A stretch of DNA of 64,000 nt from [Bacillus] enclensis (GTDB lineage: Bacteria; Bacillota; Bacilli; Bacillales; Bacillaceae_B): the NCBI RefSeq assembly GCF_001456935.1, contig NZ_KQ758486.1:62001-126000 (forward strand), read 5' to 3'. Position 1 is the first letter of the stretch. Every line of letters starts with the position of its first letter. A program made the translations under genes and the position numbers. The notes beneath the pieces were generated by a model. It was not told the DNA's origin, made no database searches, and was given only the letters and a program-made list of their open reading frames with translations. Positions 8,393-16,951 of the stretch are shown piece by piece.

Positions 8393-9715
8393 ATGAAGGG
8401 GAAGATCACTCCCTGGACCCCGCCGCAGCTGCTGGTGGTCACGTTCATTTTTTTCAGTATCCTCGGGATGTTCCTCTTGAAGCTGCCGTTTGCGACAGAG
8501 GAGGGCATTTCGATGCTCGACGCACTGTTCACATCGGTTTCAGCCATGACCGTCACCGGGCTGATTGTTGTGGACACGGGCAGTGTGTTTACCACGTTCG
8601 GTGAAGTCATCATCATGTGCCTGATCCAGATCGGCGGGCTCGGGATCATGTCGTTTGCCGTCCTGATCTTCATGATGATCGGCAAGAAAATCGGCTTCAA
8701 GGAGAGACTGCTGATTCAGCAGGCGTTAAATCAGACTTCGGTCGGCGGCGTCATTAAACTCGTGAAATATTTATTTTACTTTTCTTTTACTGTGGAGGCG
8801 GCCGCCGTCGTCCTGCTGGCGACACAGTGGGTGCCGGAATATGGATGGGGCAGGGGACTTTACGTCAGTTTGTTCCACTCCATCTCTGCATTTAACAACG
8901 CAGGATTCTCCATCTGGGCGGACAGTCTGATGGGATACGCGGGGAACCCGGTCGTGAATCTTGTGATTTCGCTGTTATTCATCATCGGCGGTATCGGGTT
9001 CACTGTTCTGGTCGATCTTTATAAAAAGAGATCGCTGAAAAAGTTGTCTCTTCACACTAAAATCATGCTGTGGGGAACGCTGATCATCAACACGGCAGCG
9101 ATGATCATTCTCTTCATCCTTGAATACAACAATCCCCACACGCTCGCGAATCTGTCGCTGTTCGATAAAGTGCAGGCGGCTTATTTTTCAGCTGTGACAC
9201 CGCGGACCGCCGGATTCAATACGCTTGACTATGGAGTCATGGAGCGGGATTCGATTTTCCTTACGATCCTCCTCATGTTCATCGGGGCGGGGAGCGCGTC
9301 CACAGGAGGGGGCATCAAGCTTACAACCTTCATTGTCATATCGCTGAGTGTCTTTGCATTTTTAAAAGAAAAACGTGAAATCCGGCTGTTCCGCCGCACG
9401 ATCAGTGAGTTCCATATCTTCAAAGCCCTTGCTGTATCGATGATGAGTGTATTCCTCGTGTTCAGCGCACTGTTCGTGATGAACATCAGTGAAAAAAGCG
9501 CCGAATTCCTGCCGATCCTTTTTGAAATCGTCTCTGCATTCGGCACGGTCGGCCTGTCGATGGGGATTACCGGATCTCTTACAGACTTAGGGAAGAGTGT
9601 CATCATCATCGTCATGTTCATCGGAAAACTCGGGCCGCTGACGCTTGCATTCTCGCTGTCGAGACCTGACAAAGAGAAGATCCGATATCCGAAGGAGGAT
9701 ATCATGACAGGATGA
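8393..9715 (+). CDS. ktrB: KtrB, K+ translocating membrane subunit
   Basis: A 440-residue TrkH/KtrB-family protein with four repeated M1-P-M2 units. Filter-type loops are seen as TSVSAMTVTGL, HSISAFNNAGFS, SAVTPRTAGFN and SAFGTVGLSMG, each with the conserved glycine that lines the ion path. The gating-loop region of M2C is visible around GAGSASTGGGIK. KtrB dimers sit on the KtrA ring and import K+ with Na+. Normal length. RBS AAGGTG lies at the end of ktrA. A strong bidirectional terminator follows. Confidence 0.95.
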   Translation: MKGKITPWTPPQLLVVTFIFFSILGMFLLKLPFATEEGISMLDALFTSVSAMTVTGLIVVDTGSVFTTFGEVIIMCLIQIGGLGIMSFAVLIFMMIGKKIGFKERLLIQQALNQTSVGGVIKLVKYLFYFSFTVEAAAVVLLATQWVPEYGWGRGLYVSLFHSISAFNNAGFSIWADSLMGYAGNPVVNLVISLLFIIGGIGFTVLVDLYKKRSLKKLSLHTKIMLWGTLIINTAAMIILFILEYNNPHTLANLSLFDKVQAAYFSAVTPRTAGFNTLDYGVMERDSIFLTILLMFIGAGSASTGGGIKLTTFIVISLSVFAFLKEKREIRLFRRTISEFHIFKALAVSMMSVFLVFSALFVMNISEKSAEFLPILFEIVSAFGTVGLSMGITGSLTDLGKSVIIIVMFIGKLGPLTLAFSLSRPDKEKIRYPKEDIMTG

Positions 9716-9722
9716 TCTATAC

Positions 9723-9758
9723 AAAAAAGACCTGTGCTTCGTCGCACAGGTCTTTTTT
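9723..9758. terminator. Bidirectional intrinsic terminator
   Basis: Perfect 15-bp inverted repeat (AAAAAAGACCTGTGC / GCACAGGTCTTTTTT) with a 6-nt loop, between convergent ktrB and the lipoprotein gene. Confidence 0.95.
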
Positions 9759-9765
9759 GCATGAA

Positions 9766-10377
9766 TCACAAGGAAGGACGCGCTTTTTCCTGGCTTTCAT
9801 TCAGATCCCATTTCCCTTGATAAAATCCTCCGTCATTAAGGTTCGGAAGGGGGGCGAATAAAGCGATTCCGGTCATTTCCGATTGATCAAGTTCATAGTT
9901 GAAAACACCTTCGCTCCCGCCTATGTTTTCACCTTTTTCCCCGTACTGATCCTTCACCGCCGGCGGCTGCAGCTCCGGCCTGAATTGGATGGATACCTGA
10001 TATCTCTTCTGAGGGGCGCTTCGTTTCATGACAATCAAAAAGGTCCCGTCTTCCCCGATTTCACCCGTTTCGGAGACCTTCGTCTCACCAAGTGGCTCCG
10101 CTTCCGCATTCATGACCTGCTGCAAGGTGACCGTGTCAGGATATTCCGTCAAGCTCGCTTCGATAACCGCCCCCTGGGGGAGATCCGTCTCTCCGCGGAA
10201 AACCAGTTTATCCTTGCTGAACTGGACTTTTGATTGCAGCGAAATCGGCTCTTTTCCTTTTGGTTCGGGTTCACCTTCTGCTTGTTTTAGTGTTTCATCG
10301 ACCAGGACGACCCGGCAGCCTGACAGAAGAAAGAGGATGGAGAGTGACAAAGCAGTCAGCAGTCTATACGGTTTCAC
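9766..10377 (-). CDS. Lipoprotein associated with orphan Opp-type permeases
   Basis: About 203 residues. A GTG start at 10377 is preferred: it has GGGAGGGAGAGGG upstream and gives a short signal peptide ending in a lipobox (LLSG-C21). Frames starting further upstream would place about 30 non-signal residues before it. The mature part is soluble, beta-rich, with a segment of an extracellular Ig-like type (SLTEYPDTVTL ... DGTFLIVMKRSA). It overlaps the end of the OppC-type permease gene by about 14 nt and is probably translated with it. It is far too short to be a peptide-binding protein of the Opp class. The C-terminal part (SEGVFNYEL...GIALFAP) has a decayed paralogue at 12708-12971. Function unknown. 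Confidence 0.75.
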   Translation of the reverse strand: MKPYRLLTALSLSILFLLSGCRVVLVDETLKQAEGEPEPKGKEPISLQSKVQFSKDKLVFRGETDLPQGAVIEASLTEYPDTVTLQQVMNAEAEPLGETKVSETGEIGEDGTFLIVMKRSAPQKRYQVSIQFRPELQPPAVKDQYGEKGENIGGSEGVFNYELDQSEMTGIALFAPLPNLNDGGFYQGKWDLNESQEKARPSL

Positions 10378-11407
10378 GATGATCCCTCTCCCTCCCCGCA
10401 GTGAATTGAAAATCCTCGACACTCTGCTTAGAAAGGGCAGCTTGCCCGCGGCCGCCTTTTTCAACAGACCCGGCTTTGACCGCTTGCCCTTCGATCAGCA
10501 CCTGCCTCAGAACGGAACTGATTTGATTCACGCAGTAAATTGATACCGCAAAAAACAGCAGCGGTGCGAGCAGGAGCATCGGCTTGTTGAAGACTTGCTG
10601 GATGTTGATGCTCATCGTGGCGGCCCATTCATTGGTCACCGAGAAATACTGCGGGATGAACTCCATGACCCCGAAGTTTTCCGTGATCAATCCTCCCAAT
10701 GTAATATGCAGGATTCCTAGCTGCACAAGAAGAAGGAGAGTCTGAGCGAGCTGTTCCGAGAACAGCACGATCGACTGGCGGCTGAAATACGGCCACAAAT
10801 GCTTCCGGATCAGATGAAAACGCCCGGCTCCCATCGTCCTCGAAGCCGATATGAAATCCTGCTTCAGGAAATCATGCATCCCCTGTCCGACATACATCCC
10901 GAGAGATGGGATGACTATCAGGGCGATCATGATCACCTCGATCATCAGGAACCTGAAGGAGGGAAGCGACCCTCCCGCGAATGCAAGCTGGAGCGGATAC
11001 AGCAGTATATAGACAACGATGGCAAGCGGGATGAAATTAAATGTGTCCAACAGTCCTTTTGCCCCTGTCCGGATCCAGCGGGGTAGAAAGGCATACAGCA
11101 CACCCGTGATAAATCCGCCCGTCATTCTTAATAAGGCGATGACGATTGCCGATAACAGCGTGTATTTAGCACCTGCCAACAGGATGATGAATAGATTCCT
11201 TCCAAGCTTGTCACTCCCGAGCGGCGGCATTTCGGAAATGGAATAAACAGGTGCCGCAGTCACCCTGCCAGTTTCCTCATCTTTCATATAAGCCGGTCCT
11301 GATTCGAGAAAGTCAGGATTCAGCACAGGGACGAGGTAACTCCCGATGATCATGGCAAGCAGGATCAAGATCGGAATCCAAAATCGAATATGTTTGAATA
11401 CACTCAT
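10364..11407 (-). CDS. ABC transporter permease, OppC/DppC type (orphan pair 2)
   Basis: A 347-residue permease homologous to the protein at 4358-5392, with the same layout: N-terminal helix, loop with PLGSDKLGRNLFIILLAGAK, then the permease core. It shares FNFIPLAIVVYILLYP with FHYIPLSIIAYFLLHP of the other copy. The EAA-like loop is near FISASRTMGAGRFHLIRKHL. It overlaps the OppB-type gene by ATGA and the lipoprotein gene on its 3' side. No ATPase or binding protein is present in the operon. Confidence 0.8.
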   Translation of the reverse strand: MSVFKHIRFWIPILILLAMIIGSYLVPVLNPDFLESGPAYMKDEETGRVTAAPVYSISEMPPLGSDKLGRNLFIILLAGAKYTLLSAIVIALLRMTGGFITGVLYAFLPRWIRTGAKGLLDTFNFIPLAIVVYILLYPLQLAFAGGSLPSFRFLMIEVIMIALIVIPSLGMYVGQGMHDFLKQDFISASRTMGAGRFHLIRKHLWPYFSRQSIVLFSEQLAQTLLLLVQLGILHITLGGLITENFGVMEFIPQYFSVTNEWAATMSINIQQVFNKPMLLLAPLLFFAVSIYCVNQISSVLRQVLIEGQAVKAGSVEKGGRGQAALSKQSVEDFQFTAGRERDHRETV

Positions 11408-12294
11408 GCTTCCGCCTCCTCATGGATGCCCGTATATTTTGTCAATAAAAGCTGACCAAGGCTGAATAAGATGAAGAAAGGGATATACACCATCAGCATC
11501 CCGATGAAAAATGCACTCGGCTTGCTGACTGCAGTCGACAGCATCGCCACCATGAAACCATTGATATTGAACAGAATTTCAATGATTAACAGATTCGAGA
11601 GCATCAGCAGGAATATCGGCTTGATATGATAATAGAAGCTGACCCACACGTTCCTGAACAGATGTACCCACAGTGTATAAGCCTTCGAGAACCCTTTGGA
11701 AAAAGAAAATTCCACGTACGGTTTATCTCCTTCTTCCCGCAGCTGGAACAAGAAATTTTTAACGAGAAACGCAACCGGCATCACCGCTAAACAGAAGATC
11801 GGCAGCATATAGATCCTCTCTTCCCCGAGGGCATAGATATCGAAAAAAAGAATGCCGGTCTTCTTAAACAGAAAGATGATGAACAACTGCAGGAACACAA
11901 CTACGAGCACATCCGGCAGCGAATCCAGCAGCTCGAGGATCCTCAGAAAAAACCGGTGGGCCCTGCGGGGGAGCAGCATGGCCAGATAGCTTAATAGGGC
12001 AGCACTCACAGCCGCAATGAAAAAAGCCGTCACCAGCAGCAGGAATGAGTAGCCGAACAGTTTCAGCATCATCGGGAATATCGGATACTCCTTCCCGTCC
12101 GCTTCAACTTGTACAAATATGGAACCCGGATCGAGCAGGTCCTTTCCGACCAGTTGCAGTGTATGAATATATTTAGCGATATGTATCACAAGTTCATGAT
12201 CGTACATGAGCAGCGACCCGGCCCCGCTGAATAGGAATAGACCCAGACACGTCAGGATGAATTGAAGGGGCAGCCGGAGGAGCTGTTTTTTCAT
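11404..12294 (-). CDS. ABC transporter permease, OppB/DppB type (orphan pair 2)
   Basis: A 296-residue permease homologous to the protein at 3489-4361 (compare LLDSLPDVLVVVFLQLFII with LLESLPDLLIILILQLAIL, and LLIIEILFNINGFM with LFVIELLFNIPGIT). First gene of a three-gene minus-strand operon: OppB-type, OppC-type, lipoprotein. GGGAGGG precedes the ATG. A sigma-A-like promoter lies about 75 nt upstream. Whether it works with an ATPase encoded elsewhere cannot be told. Confidence 0.8.
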   Translation of the reverse strand: MKKQLLRLPLQFILTCLGLFLFSGAGSLLMYDHELVIHIAKYIHTLQLVGKDLLDPGSIFVQVEADGKEYPIFPMMLKLFGYSFLLLVTAFFIAAVSAALLSYLAMLLPRRAHRFFLRILELLDSLPDVLVVVFLQLFIIFLFKKTGILFFDIYALGEERIYMLPIFCLAVMPVAFLVKNFLFQLREEGDKPYVEFSFSKGFSKAYTLWVHLFRNVWVSFYYHIKPIFLLMLSNLLIIEILFNINGFMVAMLSTAVSKPSAFFIGMLMVYIPFFILFSLGQLLLTKYTGIHEEAEA

Positions 12295-12368
12295 AAATAT
12301 CCCTCCCTGAATAATGATGCTTTTGATTACAATTATATTACAAAATTTTCAAACTATTTACCTATTAT

Positions 12369-12397
12369 ACTATATCATTTCCACTTTATTCCTTCAA
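12369..12397 (-). promoter_or_regulatory. Sigma-A promoter of the orphan permease operon
   Basis: On the minus strand, TTGAAG (12397-12392), a 17-nt spacer and TATAGT (12374-12369); an overlapping TATAAT lies 5 nt further downstream. Confidence 0.6.
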
Positions 12398-12519
12398 TGT
12401 CTTGATAGACCCATTGAGGAGGCAATCGAAATACAGACAGAATAAGATGAAATAACATACCGGAACAACAAAAAAACCTCTATCTAATGGAAGTGTATTT
12501 TAGTGTTGGTCTCTAAATA

Positions 12520-12648
12520 CCGCTATTGATTTCCGTGGAAGACTTCGCTTTCCGCGGGCGGTTGGTGAGCCTCCTCAGCTTCGCCTGCGGGGTCTCACCT
12601 AACACGCTCTTCCCGCAGGAGTCTTCGTCTTCCACTCCAATCAACCGC
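12520..12648 (-). repeat. Dispersed repeat family A, copy 1
   Basis: A ~130-bp copy of an interspersed element seen six times in this window. In its own orientation it begins GCGGTTGATTGGAGTGGAAG, contains GAAGACTCCTGCGGG, GAGACCCCGCAGGC and GAGGAGGCTCAC, and ends CTTCCACGGAAATCAATAGCGG-like. Outer arms (GTGGAAGAC / GTCTTCCAC) and inner arms (CCTGCGGG / CCCGCAGG) predict a long branched hairpin. The apparent 60-residue ORF across it is not a gene. Confidence 0.85.
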
Positions 12649-12707
12649 TTGGACAAGCTGAAATAAAAAGATGAAAAAAATATACAAACCCGCACTTAAT
12701 TGATTCT

Positions 12708-12971
12708 TTAAATACAAATAAGCGGGTTTAACAAGACACGATGGCCCCAGCCTCTTACCTCATATCTTAATGGTATTGCGGCTTTTAGGTTTGGTATCAT
12801 ATTAAATCTCCATCGAAAACTTGCATCATCAGTCGTATTGCTAGGGGCAAATAAGGCGATTACGGTGAAGCTAGTCCCGGTATATTCGTAATTAAAAAGT
12901 CCCTCGCTCGTTGACCGCCTCTCTATTTTCAAAAACACATAGAACGATACGATGAATAGGAAAATGGACAA
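12708..12971 (-). pseudogene. Decayed paralogue of the permease-linked lipoprotein
   Basis: A minus-strand stretch encodes SEGLFNYEYTG and VIALFAPSNTTDDASFRWRFN. These line up with SEGVFNYELDQ and GIALFAPLPNLNDGGFYQGKWDLN at the C-terminus of the lipoprotein at 9766-10377. The preceding segment (FLFIVSFYVFLKI) does not match the lipoprotein body, and no lipobox precedes it. I read it as the 3' remnant of a duplicated lipoprotein gene. Alternatively it is a small expressed membrane protein with a converged tail. Confidence 0.55.
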
Positions 12972-13012
12972 AAAAGGGGGTGATTAAGCGTTTACATGTG
13001 GGGAGAGTGGGA

Positions 13013-13041
13013 TTGACGCAGAGGCGGGATTTCACTATAAT
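13013..13041 (+). promoter_or_regulatory. Sigma-A promoter of serC-serA
   Basis: TTGACG (13013-13018), 17-nt spacer, TATAAT (13036-13041). The start site near 13048 leaves a leader of only about 34 nt, too short for a T-box, so regulation would be at initiation. Confidence 0.85.
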
Positions 13042-13081
13042 TTGAAAAAATTCGGAACTTTCTGAGAGGGTGGTGTCATAG

Positions 13082-14167
13082 ATGAAAACTGTTTATAATT
13101 TCTCGGCGGGTCCTGCGGTGCTGCCGAAGCCGGTGCTTGAGAAAGTGCAGGAGGAAATGCTTGATTACGAAGGGACTGGGATGTCCGTGATGGAACTCAG
13201 TCACCGTTCTGGTGCGTTCCAGGAAATCATTGACGGGGCTGAAGCGCTCCTCAGGGGACTGCTCCGCATCCCGGACGATTTTCACGTGCTGTTCATGCAG
13301 GGCGGGGCTTCCCTTCAATTTTCGATGATTCCTCTGAATCTGCTCGGCCCGGGCCAGACCGCCGACTATATCGTCACCGGCAGCTGGTCGAAAAAAGCGG
13401 TGAAGGAAGCGGAAAAAGTCGGTGAGGTGCGCACGCATCTGCCAAATAGTCAACACAGCATCCCGCAGTTCTCCCGTGATGATTTTTCAAAAGACGCCCG
13501 GTATGTACATATCACCTCGAATAATACAATAGAAGGAACGCGCTTCAGCGGGTATCCCGACACTGGGGAGATCCCGCTGATCGCCGACATGTCCTCGCAT
13601 ATCCTGTCAGAGGAACTGGACGTATCGAAGTTCGGGCTCATTTACGCCGGAGCTCAAAAAAATCTCGGGCCGTCGGGAGTCACGGTCGCGATCATCCGCA
13701 AGGACCTTGTCGGCCGTGCGCCTGAACATTGTCCGGCGCTCCTGGATTACGAAACCTATGTAAAGCACGGCTCGCTGTTCAACACCCCGCCGACTTTTGC
13801 CATTTATGTATTGAAGCTCGTGCTTAAATGGGTGAAAGAGAATGGCGGTTTAGAGGGGATGGAAGCTCGCAACCGGGAAAAAGCGGAGCTCTTGTACTCG
13901 GCGATCGATCAGTCCGGTCTCTTCCATAACCCGGTTTCACCTGAAAACAGGTCCCTGATGAACATCCCTTTTTCTGTAGAAAAAGATGAAGTGAACGCAA
14001 GATTTTTAAAAGAAGCAAAGGAAGCAGGCTTTGAGTTCCTGAAAGGTCACCGTTCTGTCGGGGGCATGCGCGCAAGCATTTACAACGCGATGCCGCTTCA
14101 GGGTGTGAAGGAGCTCGTCGATTTCATGAAGAACTTTGAACGCGAACTGAGTGAAGGAGGATCATGA
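13082..14167 (+). CDS. serC: Phosphoserine aminotransferase
   Basis: A 361-residue fold-type I PLP enzyme that transaminates 3-phosphohydroxypyruvate with glutamate to phosphoserine, the second step of serine synthesis; the family also acts in PLP biosynthesis. The N-terminal NFSAGPAVLP motif, the FMQGGASLQF cofactor-phosphate segment and the PLP lysine K193 in GAQKNLGPSG are intact, as is the C-terminal GGMRASIYNA. Normal length. The start follows GAGAGGGTGG. serA overlaps its stop codon by ATGA. Confidence 0.97.
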   Translation: MKTVYNFSAGPAVLPKPVLEKVQEEMLDYEGTGMSVMELSHRSGAFQEIIDGAEALLRGLLRIPDDFHVLFMQGGASLQFSMIPLNLLGPGQTADYIVTGSWSKKAVKEAEKVGEVRTHLPNSQHSIPQFSRDDFSKDARYVHITSNNTIEGTRFSGYPDTGEIPLIADMSSHILSEELDVSKFGLIYAGAQKNLGPSGVTVAIIRKDLVGRAPEHCPALLDYETYVKHGSLFNTPPTFAIYVLKLVLKWVKENGGLEGMEARNREKAELLYSAIDQSGLFHNPVSPENRSLMNIPFSVEKDEVNARFLKEAKEAGFEFLKGHRSVGGMRASIYNAMPLQGVKELVDFMKNFERELSEGGS

Positions 14168-15339
14168 TGCTGACAATCAATACGTACAATGCGATAGCCA
14201 AAAGCGGACTTTCATTAATAGAGGATGATCTCAACTATCTCCTGAATGGGGAGGGAGATCCCGACGGACTGCTCGTCAGGTCGAAGAATCTCCATGATTT
14301 CTCATTCCCTCCATCGTTAAAAGCAATTGCGCGTGCCGGTGCGGGTGTGAACAATATCCCGGTCGATGACTGTACCGAGAAGGGGATCGTCGTGTTCAAC
14401 ACGCCGGGGGCGAATGCAAATGCCGTGAAGGAACTTGTGCTTGCCAATCTGATCGCTTCTGCCCGCAATCTTTATTCAGCGGTGGGCTGGGCACAGACGC
14501 TTCATGGTGAAGAAGATGCAGCCTCGGTCGTCGAGGCAAAGAAAAAGGAATTCGTAGGCAGTGAAATCAAAGGGAAAAAGCTCGGGGTCGTCGGTCTCGG
14601 CGCCATCGGTGTCCTTGTCGCGAATGACGCCCTCGCACTCGGAATGGATGTCGTCGCCTACGATCCGTTCATTTCGGTCGATGCCGCATGGAGACTCTCA
14701 CAGGATGTGAAACGCGCTCATAACATCGAAGACGTCTGGGCGCAGTGCGACTTTGTCACATTCCATATCCCGCTTACGGACAAAACGAAGCACTTCGTGA
14801 ACAATGACAGCTTCCTGCGCATGAAAAAAGGCATCACCCTCCTCAACTTCTCACGCGGGGAACTTGTGGATGAGCATGCCCTCGGTGATGCATTGAACGC
14901 AGGTACCGTCAAAAAATACGTCACCGATTTTCCGAATGAAGCGGTCCTGGGATTGAAAAATGTCATCCCTGTTCCGCATCTCGGTGCTTCCACCGTCGAA
15001 TCCGAAGAAAACTGCGCGGTGATGGCAGCGCAGCAGCTGAAAGCGTATCTGGAGACAGGGAACATCAAGCATGCCGTCAACCTGCCAGATGTAGACCTTC
15101 CATACAGCGGCAAGATGCGACTGACCGTCATGCACAAAAACATCCCGAACATGGTCGGAGGCATCACGACGACCTTATCCGGCTATGCCGTCAACATCGC
15201 CGACATGATCAACCGCAGTAAAAACACATGGGCCTACACGATGATTGACCTTGACCAAAAGCTGAACGAAGAAGAGCAGAACGATGTCAAAACAAAACTG
15301 AAAGCCATCGATGGCGTCGTATCGGTGCGCCTCATCTAA
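14164..15339 (+). CDS. serA: D-3-phosphoglycerate dehydrogenase
   Basis: A 391-residue NAD-dependent 2-hydroxyacid dehydrogenase, first enzyme of serine synthesis. It has the substrate-domain motif RAGAGVNNIPVDDC, the Rossmann motif VVGLGAIG (about residues 139-146), the catalytic Arg region (NFSRGELVDE), the acid near PNEAV and the catalytic His in PHLGAST. A C-terminal ACT domain (residues about 320-391) fits feedback control by serine. The length is of the short type, as in E. coli, and shorter than the 525-residue B. subtilis SerA. Two adjacent ATGs (14164 and 14167) are possible starts. Confidence 0.95.
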   Translation: MMLTINTYNAIAKSGLSLIEDDLNYLLNGEGDPDGLLVRSKNLHDFSFPPSLKAIARAGAGVNNIPVDDCTEKGIVVFNTPGANANAVKELVLANLIASARNLYSAVGWAQTLHGEEDAASVVEAKKKEFVGSEIKGKKLGVVGLGAIGVLVANDALALGMDVVAYDPFISVDAAWRLSQDVKRAHNIEDVWAQCDFVTFHIPLTDKTKHFVNNDSFLRMKKGITLLNFSRGELVDEHALGDALNAGTVKKYVTDFPNEAVLGLKNVIPVPHLGASTVESEENCAVMAAQQLKAYLETGNIKHAVNLPDVDLPYSGKMRLTVMHKNIPNMVGGITTTLSGYAVNIADMINRSKNTWAYTMIDLDQKLNEEEQNDVKTKLKAIDGVVSVRLI

Positions 15340-15354
15340 ATAGCATGACTAGAA

Positions 15355-15415
15355 CTCCCTTATCCCGAGAAGAATGTGTAAGAGACACTACTCGGAATAA
15401 GGGAGGTTTTTATAT
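15355..15415 (+). terminator. Hairpin terminator whose 3' arm carries the next gene's RBS
   Basis: CTCCCTTATCCCGAG (15355-15369) pairs with CTCGGAATAAGGGAG (15391-15405), a 15-nt arm with one mismatch, followed by GTTTTTATAT. The 3' arm contains GGGAGG, the only ribosome binding site for the ATG at 15416. The structure can end serC-serA transcription and hide the downstream start. Confidence 0.8.
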
Positions 15416-16186
15416 ATGCCAAGCATACCTTATCAAGGCTCCAGTCTATATTTCGACGATATCGGAAAAGGGACGCCGCTGCTATTCATTCATCCACCCG
15501 GAATGGGGAGGGCAGTGTTTTCAAAACAGCACTCCCTTGCCAGTCATTTCAGGCTGATCATCCCGGACTTATCGGGACACGGAGATTCCCCGACCCTGAA
15601 GCCGTTCGTCAGCCTAAATTCCTTTGTGGATGAACTTCTTTTCCTTCTTGATCATTTACAGTTATCCACATGTGTACTCCTCGGATATTCAGCCGGAGGT
15701 GTGATCGCACAAGAATTCGCCGCGGCATATAATGAAAGAGTAAGCGCCATGATCTTGATCGGGGCTTACCCGAAGGTTGTCCACAATAAGCTGAAAATGA
15801 TGCATCTGATCGGGATGAAGATGGTCCGTCATAATCCGGTACGGCTCGCTAAAATCATTTCAAAGGCCCATACGAAAGTTAAGTCGGAACGCAAAGAACT
15901 CGTCCTTCACATGAACAAGGCGAATCCGGAAGTCTGGTATCATTTTTACAAGCAGTCACTGTGCTATGACGGCATCGAAAAAATGAACCGCTGTAAGGTG
16001 CCGCTTATGCTGATATACGGGGAGAAATCGGACTGGGTCAATGATCAGCTGGAGTGCTATAAAGACTGTCATCCGAAGAAAGTCTATATCATACCGGGGG
16101 CATCCCACCAAATCCCGACCCTGCATCACGATGCACTCAATGCCATCCTGGCCGGGGAAGTGGAAGGGCTGGTTTCTTTTAAATAA
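15416..16186 (+). CDS. Alpha/beta hydrolase
   Basis: A 256-residue alpha/beta-hydrolase-fold protein. The oxyanion loop HPPGMG (26-31), the nucleophile elbow GYSAGG with S92, the acid D206 (GEKSDWV) and the histidine H231 (GASHQIP) make a complete catalytic triad. A cap region (about 120-190) is basic. No signal peptide. The substrate cannot be inferred. Its RBS is in the 3' arm of the upstream terminator hairpin. Confidence 0.88.
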   Translation: MPSIPYQGSSLYFDDIGKGTPLLFIHPPGMGRAVFSKQHSLASHFRLIIPDLSGHGDSPTLKPFVSLNSFVDELLFLLDHLQLSTCVLLGYSAGGVIAQEFAAAYNERVSAMILIGAYPKVVHNKLKMMHLIGMKMVRHNPVRLAKIISKAHTKVKSERKELVLHMNKANPEVWYHFYKQSLCYDGIEKMNRCKVPLMLIYGEKSDWVNDQLECYKDCHPKKVYIIPGASHQIPTLHHDALNAILAGEVEGLVSFK

Positions 16187-16236
16187 AAGAAGGGTAAGGA
16201 TACAACCCGGAACGATACAAGAGAGAGGAGAATACT

Positions 16237-16878
16237 ATGGGAATTCATCACTATTTTAAAAGCCTGTCCGACCTCGAGACGCTCGTGCGCTGTCCGGGGA
16301 GGTTCAAATATCACGAACATAACGTGGCTAGCCACTCCTTCAAGGTGACCAAGATCTCACAATTCCTCGGGACCGTGGAGGAACAGAATGGACAAGAGGT
16401 CGACTGGAAGGCCCTTTACGAAAAATCGCTGAACCATGACTATGCCGAGTTATTCACAGGCGACATCAAAACGCCTGTGAAATATGCATCGGCAGAACTC
16501 CGCGAACTGTTCAGCCAGGTAGAAGATCAGATGGTCAAGAAATTCATCGATACCGAAATCCCGCCGCAGTTTCAGGATGTATACAGGGAACGGTTTAAGG
16601 AAGGAAAGGATGCATCACTCGAAGGCCAGATCCTGTCGGTCGCCGATAAAATCGACCTTCTTTATGAATCATTCGGAGAAATTCAGAAAGGGAATCCAGA
16701 CCCGTTATTCATGGAGATTTACGAGGGAGCCCTGTCGACCATCATGAAATTCAGGGAGCTCGAGTGCGTCCGATATTTCCTCGACTACATCCTCCCCGAC
16801 ATGCTCTCGGAAAAATTCATCCCCCACAGTGAATTGAAAGAACGGACGGAGCGGCTGATCCAGTCAGCGGACGAATAG
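16237..16878 (+). CDS. HD-domain phosphohydrolase, YfbR-like 5'-deoxynucleotidase
   Basis: A 213-residue HD protein. Metal ligands fit the YfbR pattern: H33 (ASHS), H67-D68 (NHDYAELFTGD) and D137 (VADKID), with E71 as the likely general-acid/base neighbour. YfbR hydrolyses deoxyribonucleoside 5'-monophosphates. The N-terminal RCPGRFK resembles the R-W specificity loop, but the tryptophan is not evident, so substrate choice may differ. RBS AGAGAGGAG precedes the ATG. Confidence 0.85.
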   Translation: MGIHHYFKSLSDLETLVRCPGRFKYHEHNVASHSFKVTKISQFLGTVEEQNGQEVDWKALYEKSLNHDYAELFTGDIKTPVKYASAELRELFSQVEDQMVKKFIDTEIPPQFQDVYRERFKEGKDASLEGQILSVADKIDLLYESFGEIQKGNPDPLFMEIYEGALSTIMKFRELECVRYFLDYILPDMLSEKFIPHSELKERTERLIQSADE

Positions 16879-16951
16879 CGAGAAAAACCTTTCATATATA
16901 GACGTTATTCGTTAAAATATGGTTATTCCCGTCATTTGAGGAGAGTGGACC

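Noticed and set aside
10364-10464. Longer start of the lipoprotein at 10464
   Set aside because: It would put about 30 residues before the signal peptide and lies within the permease gene; the GTG at 10377 has the RBS.
12513-12695. 60-residue open frame over repeat A copy 1
   Set aside because: The frame is produced by the structured repeat; other copies carry it in different frames or with stops.
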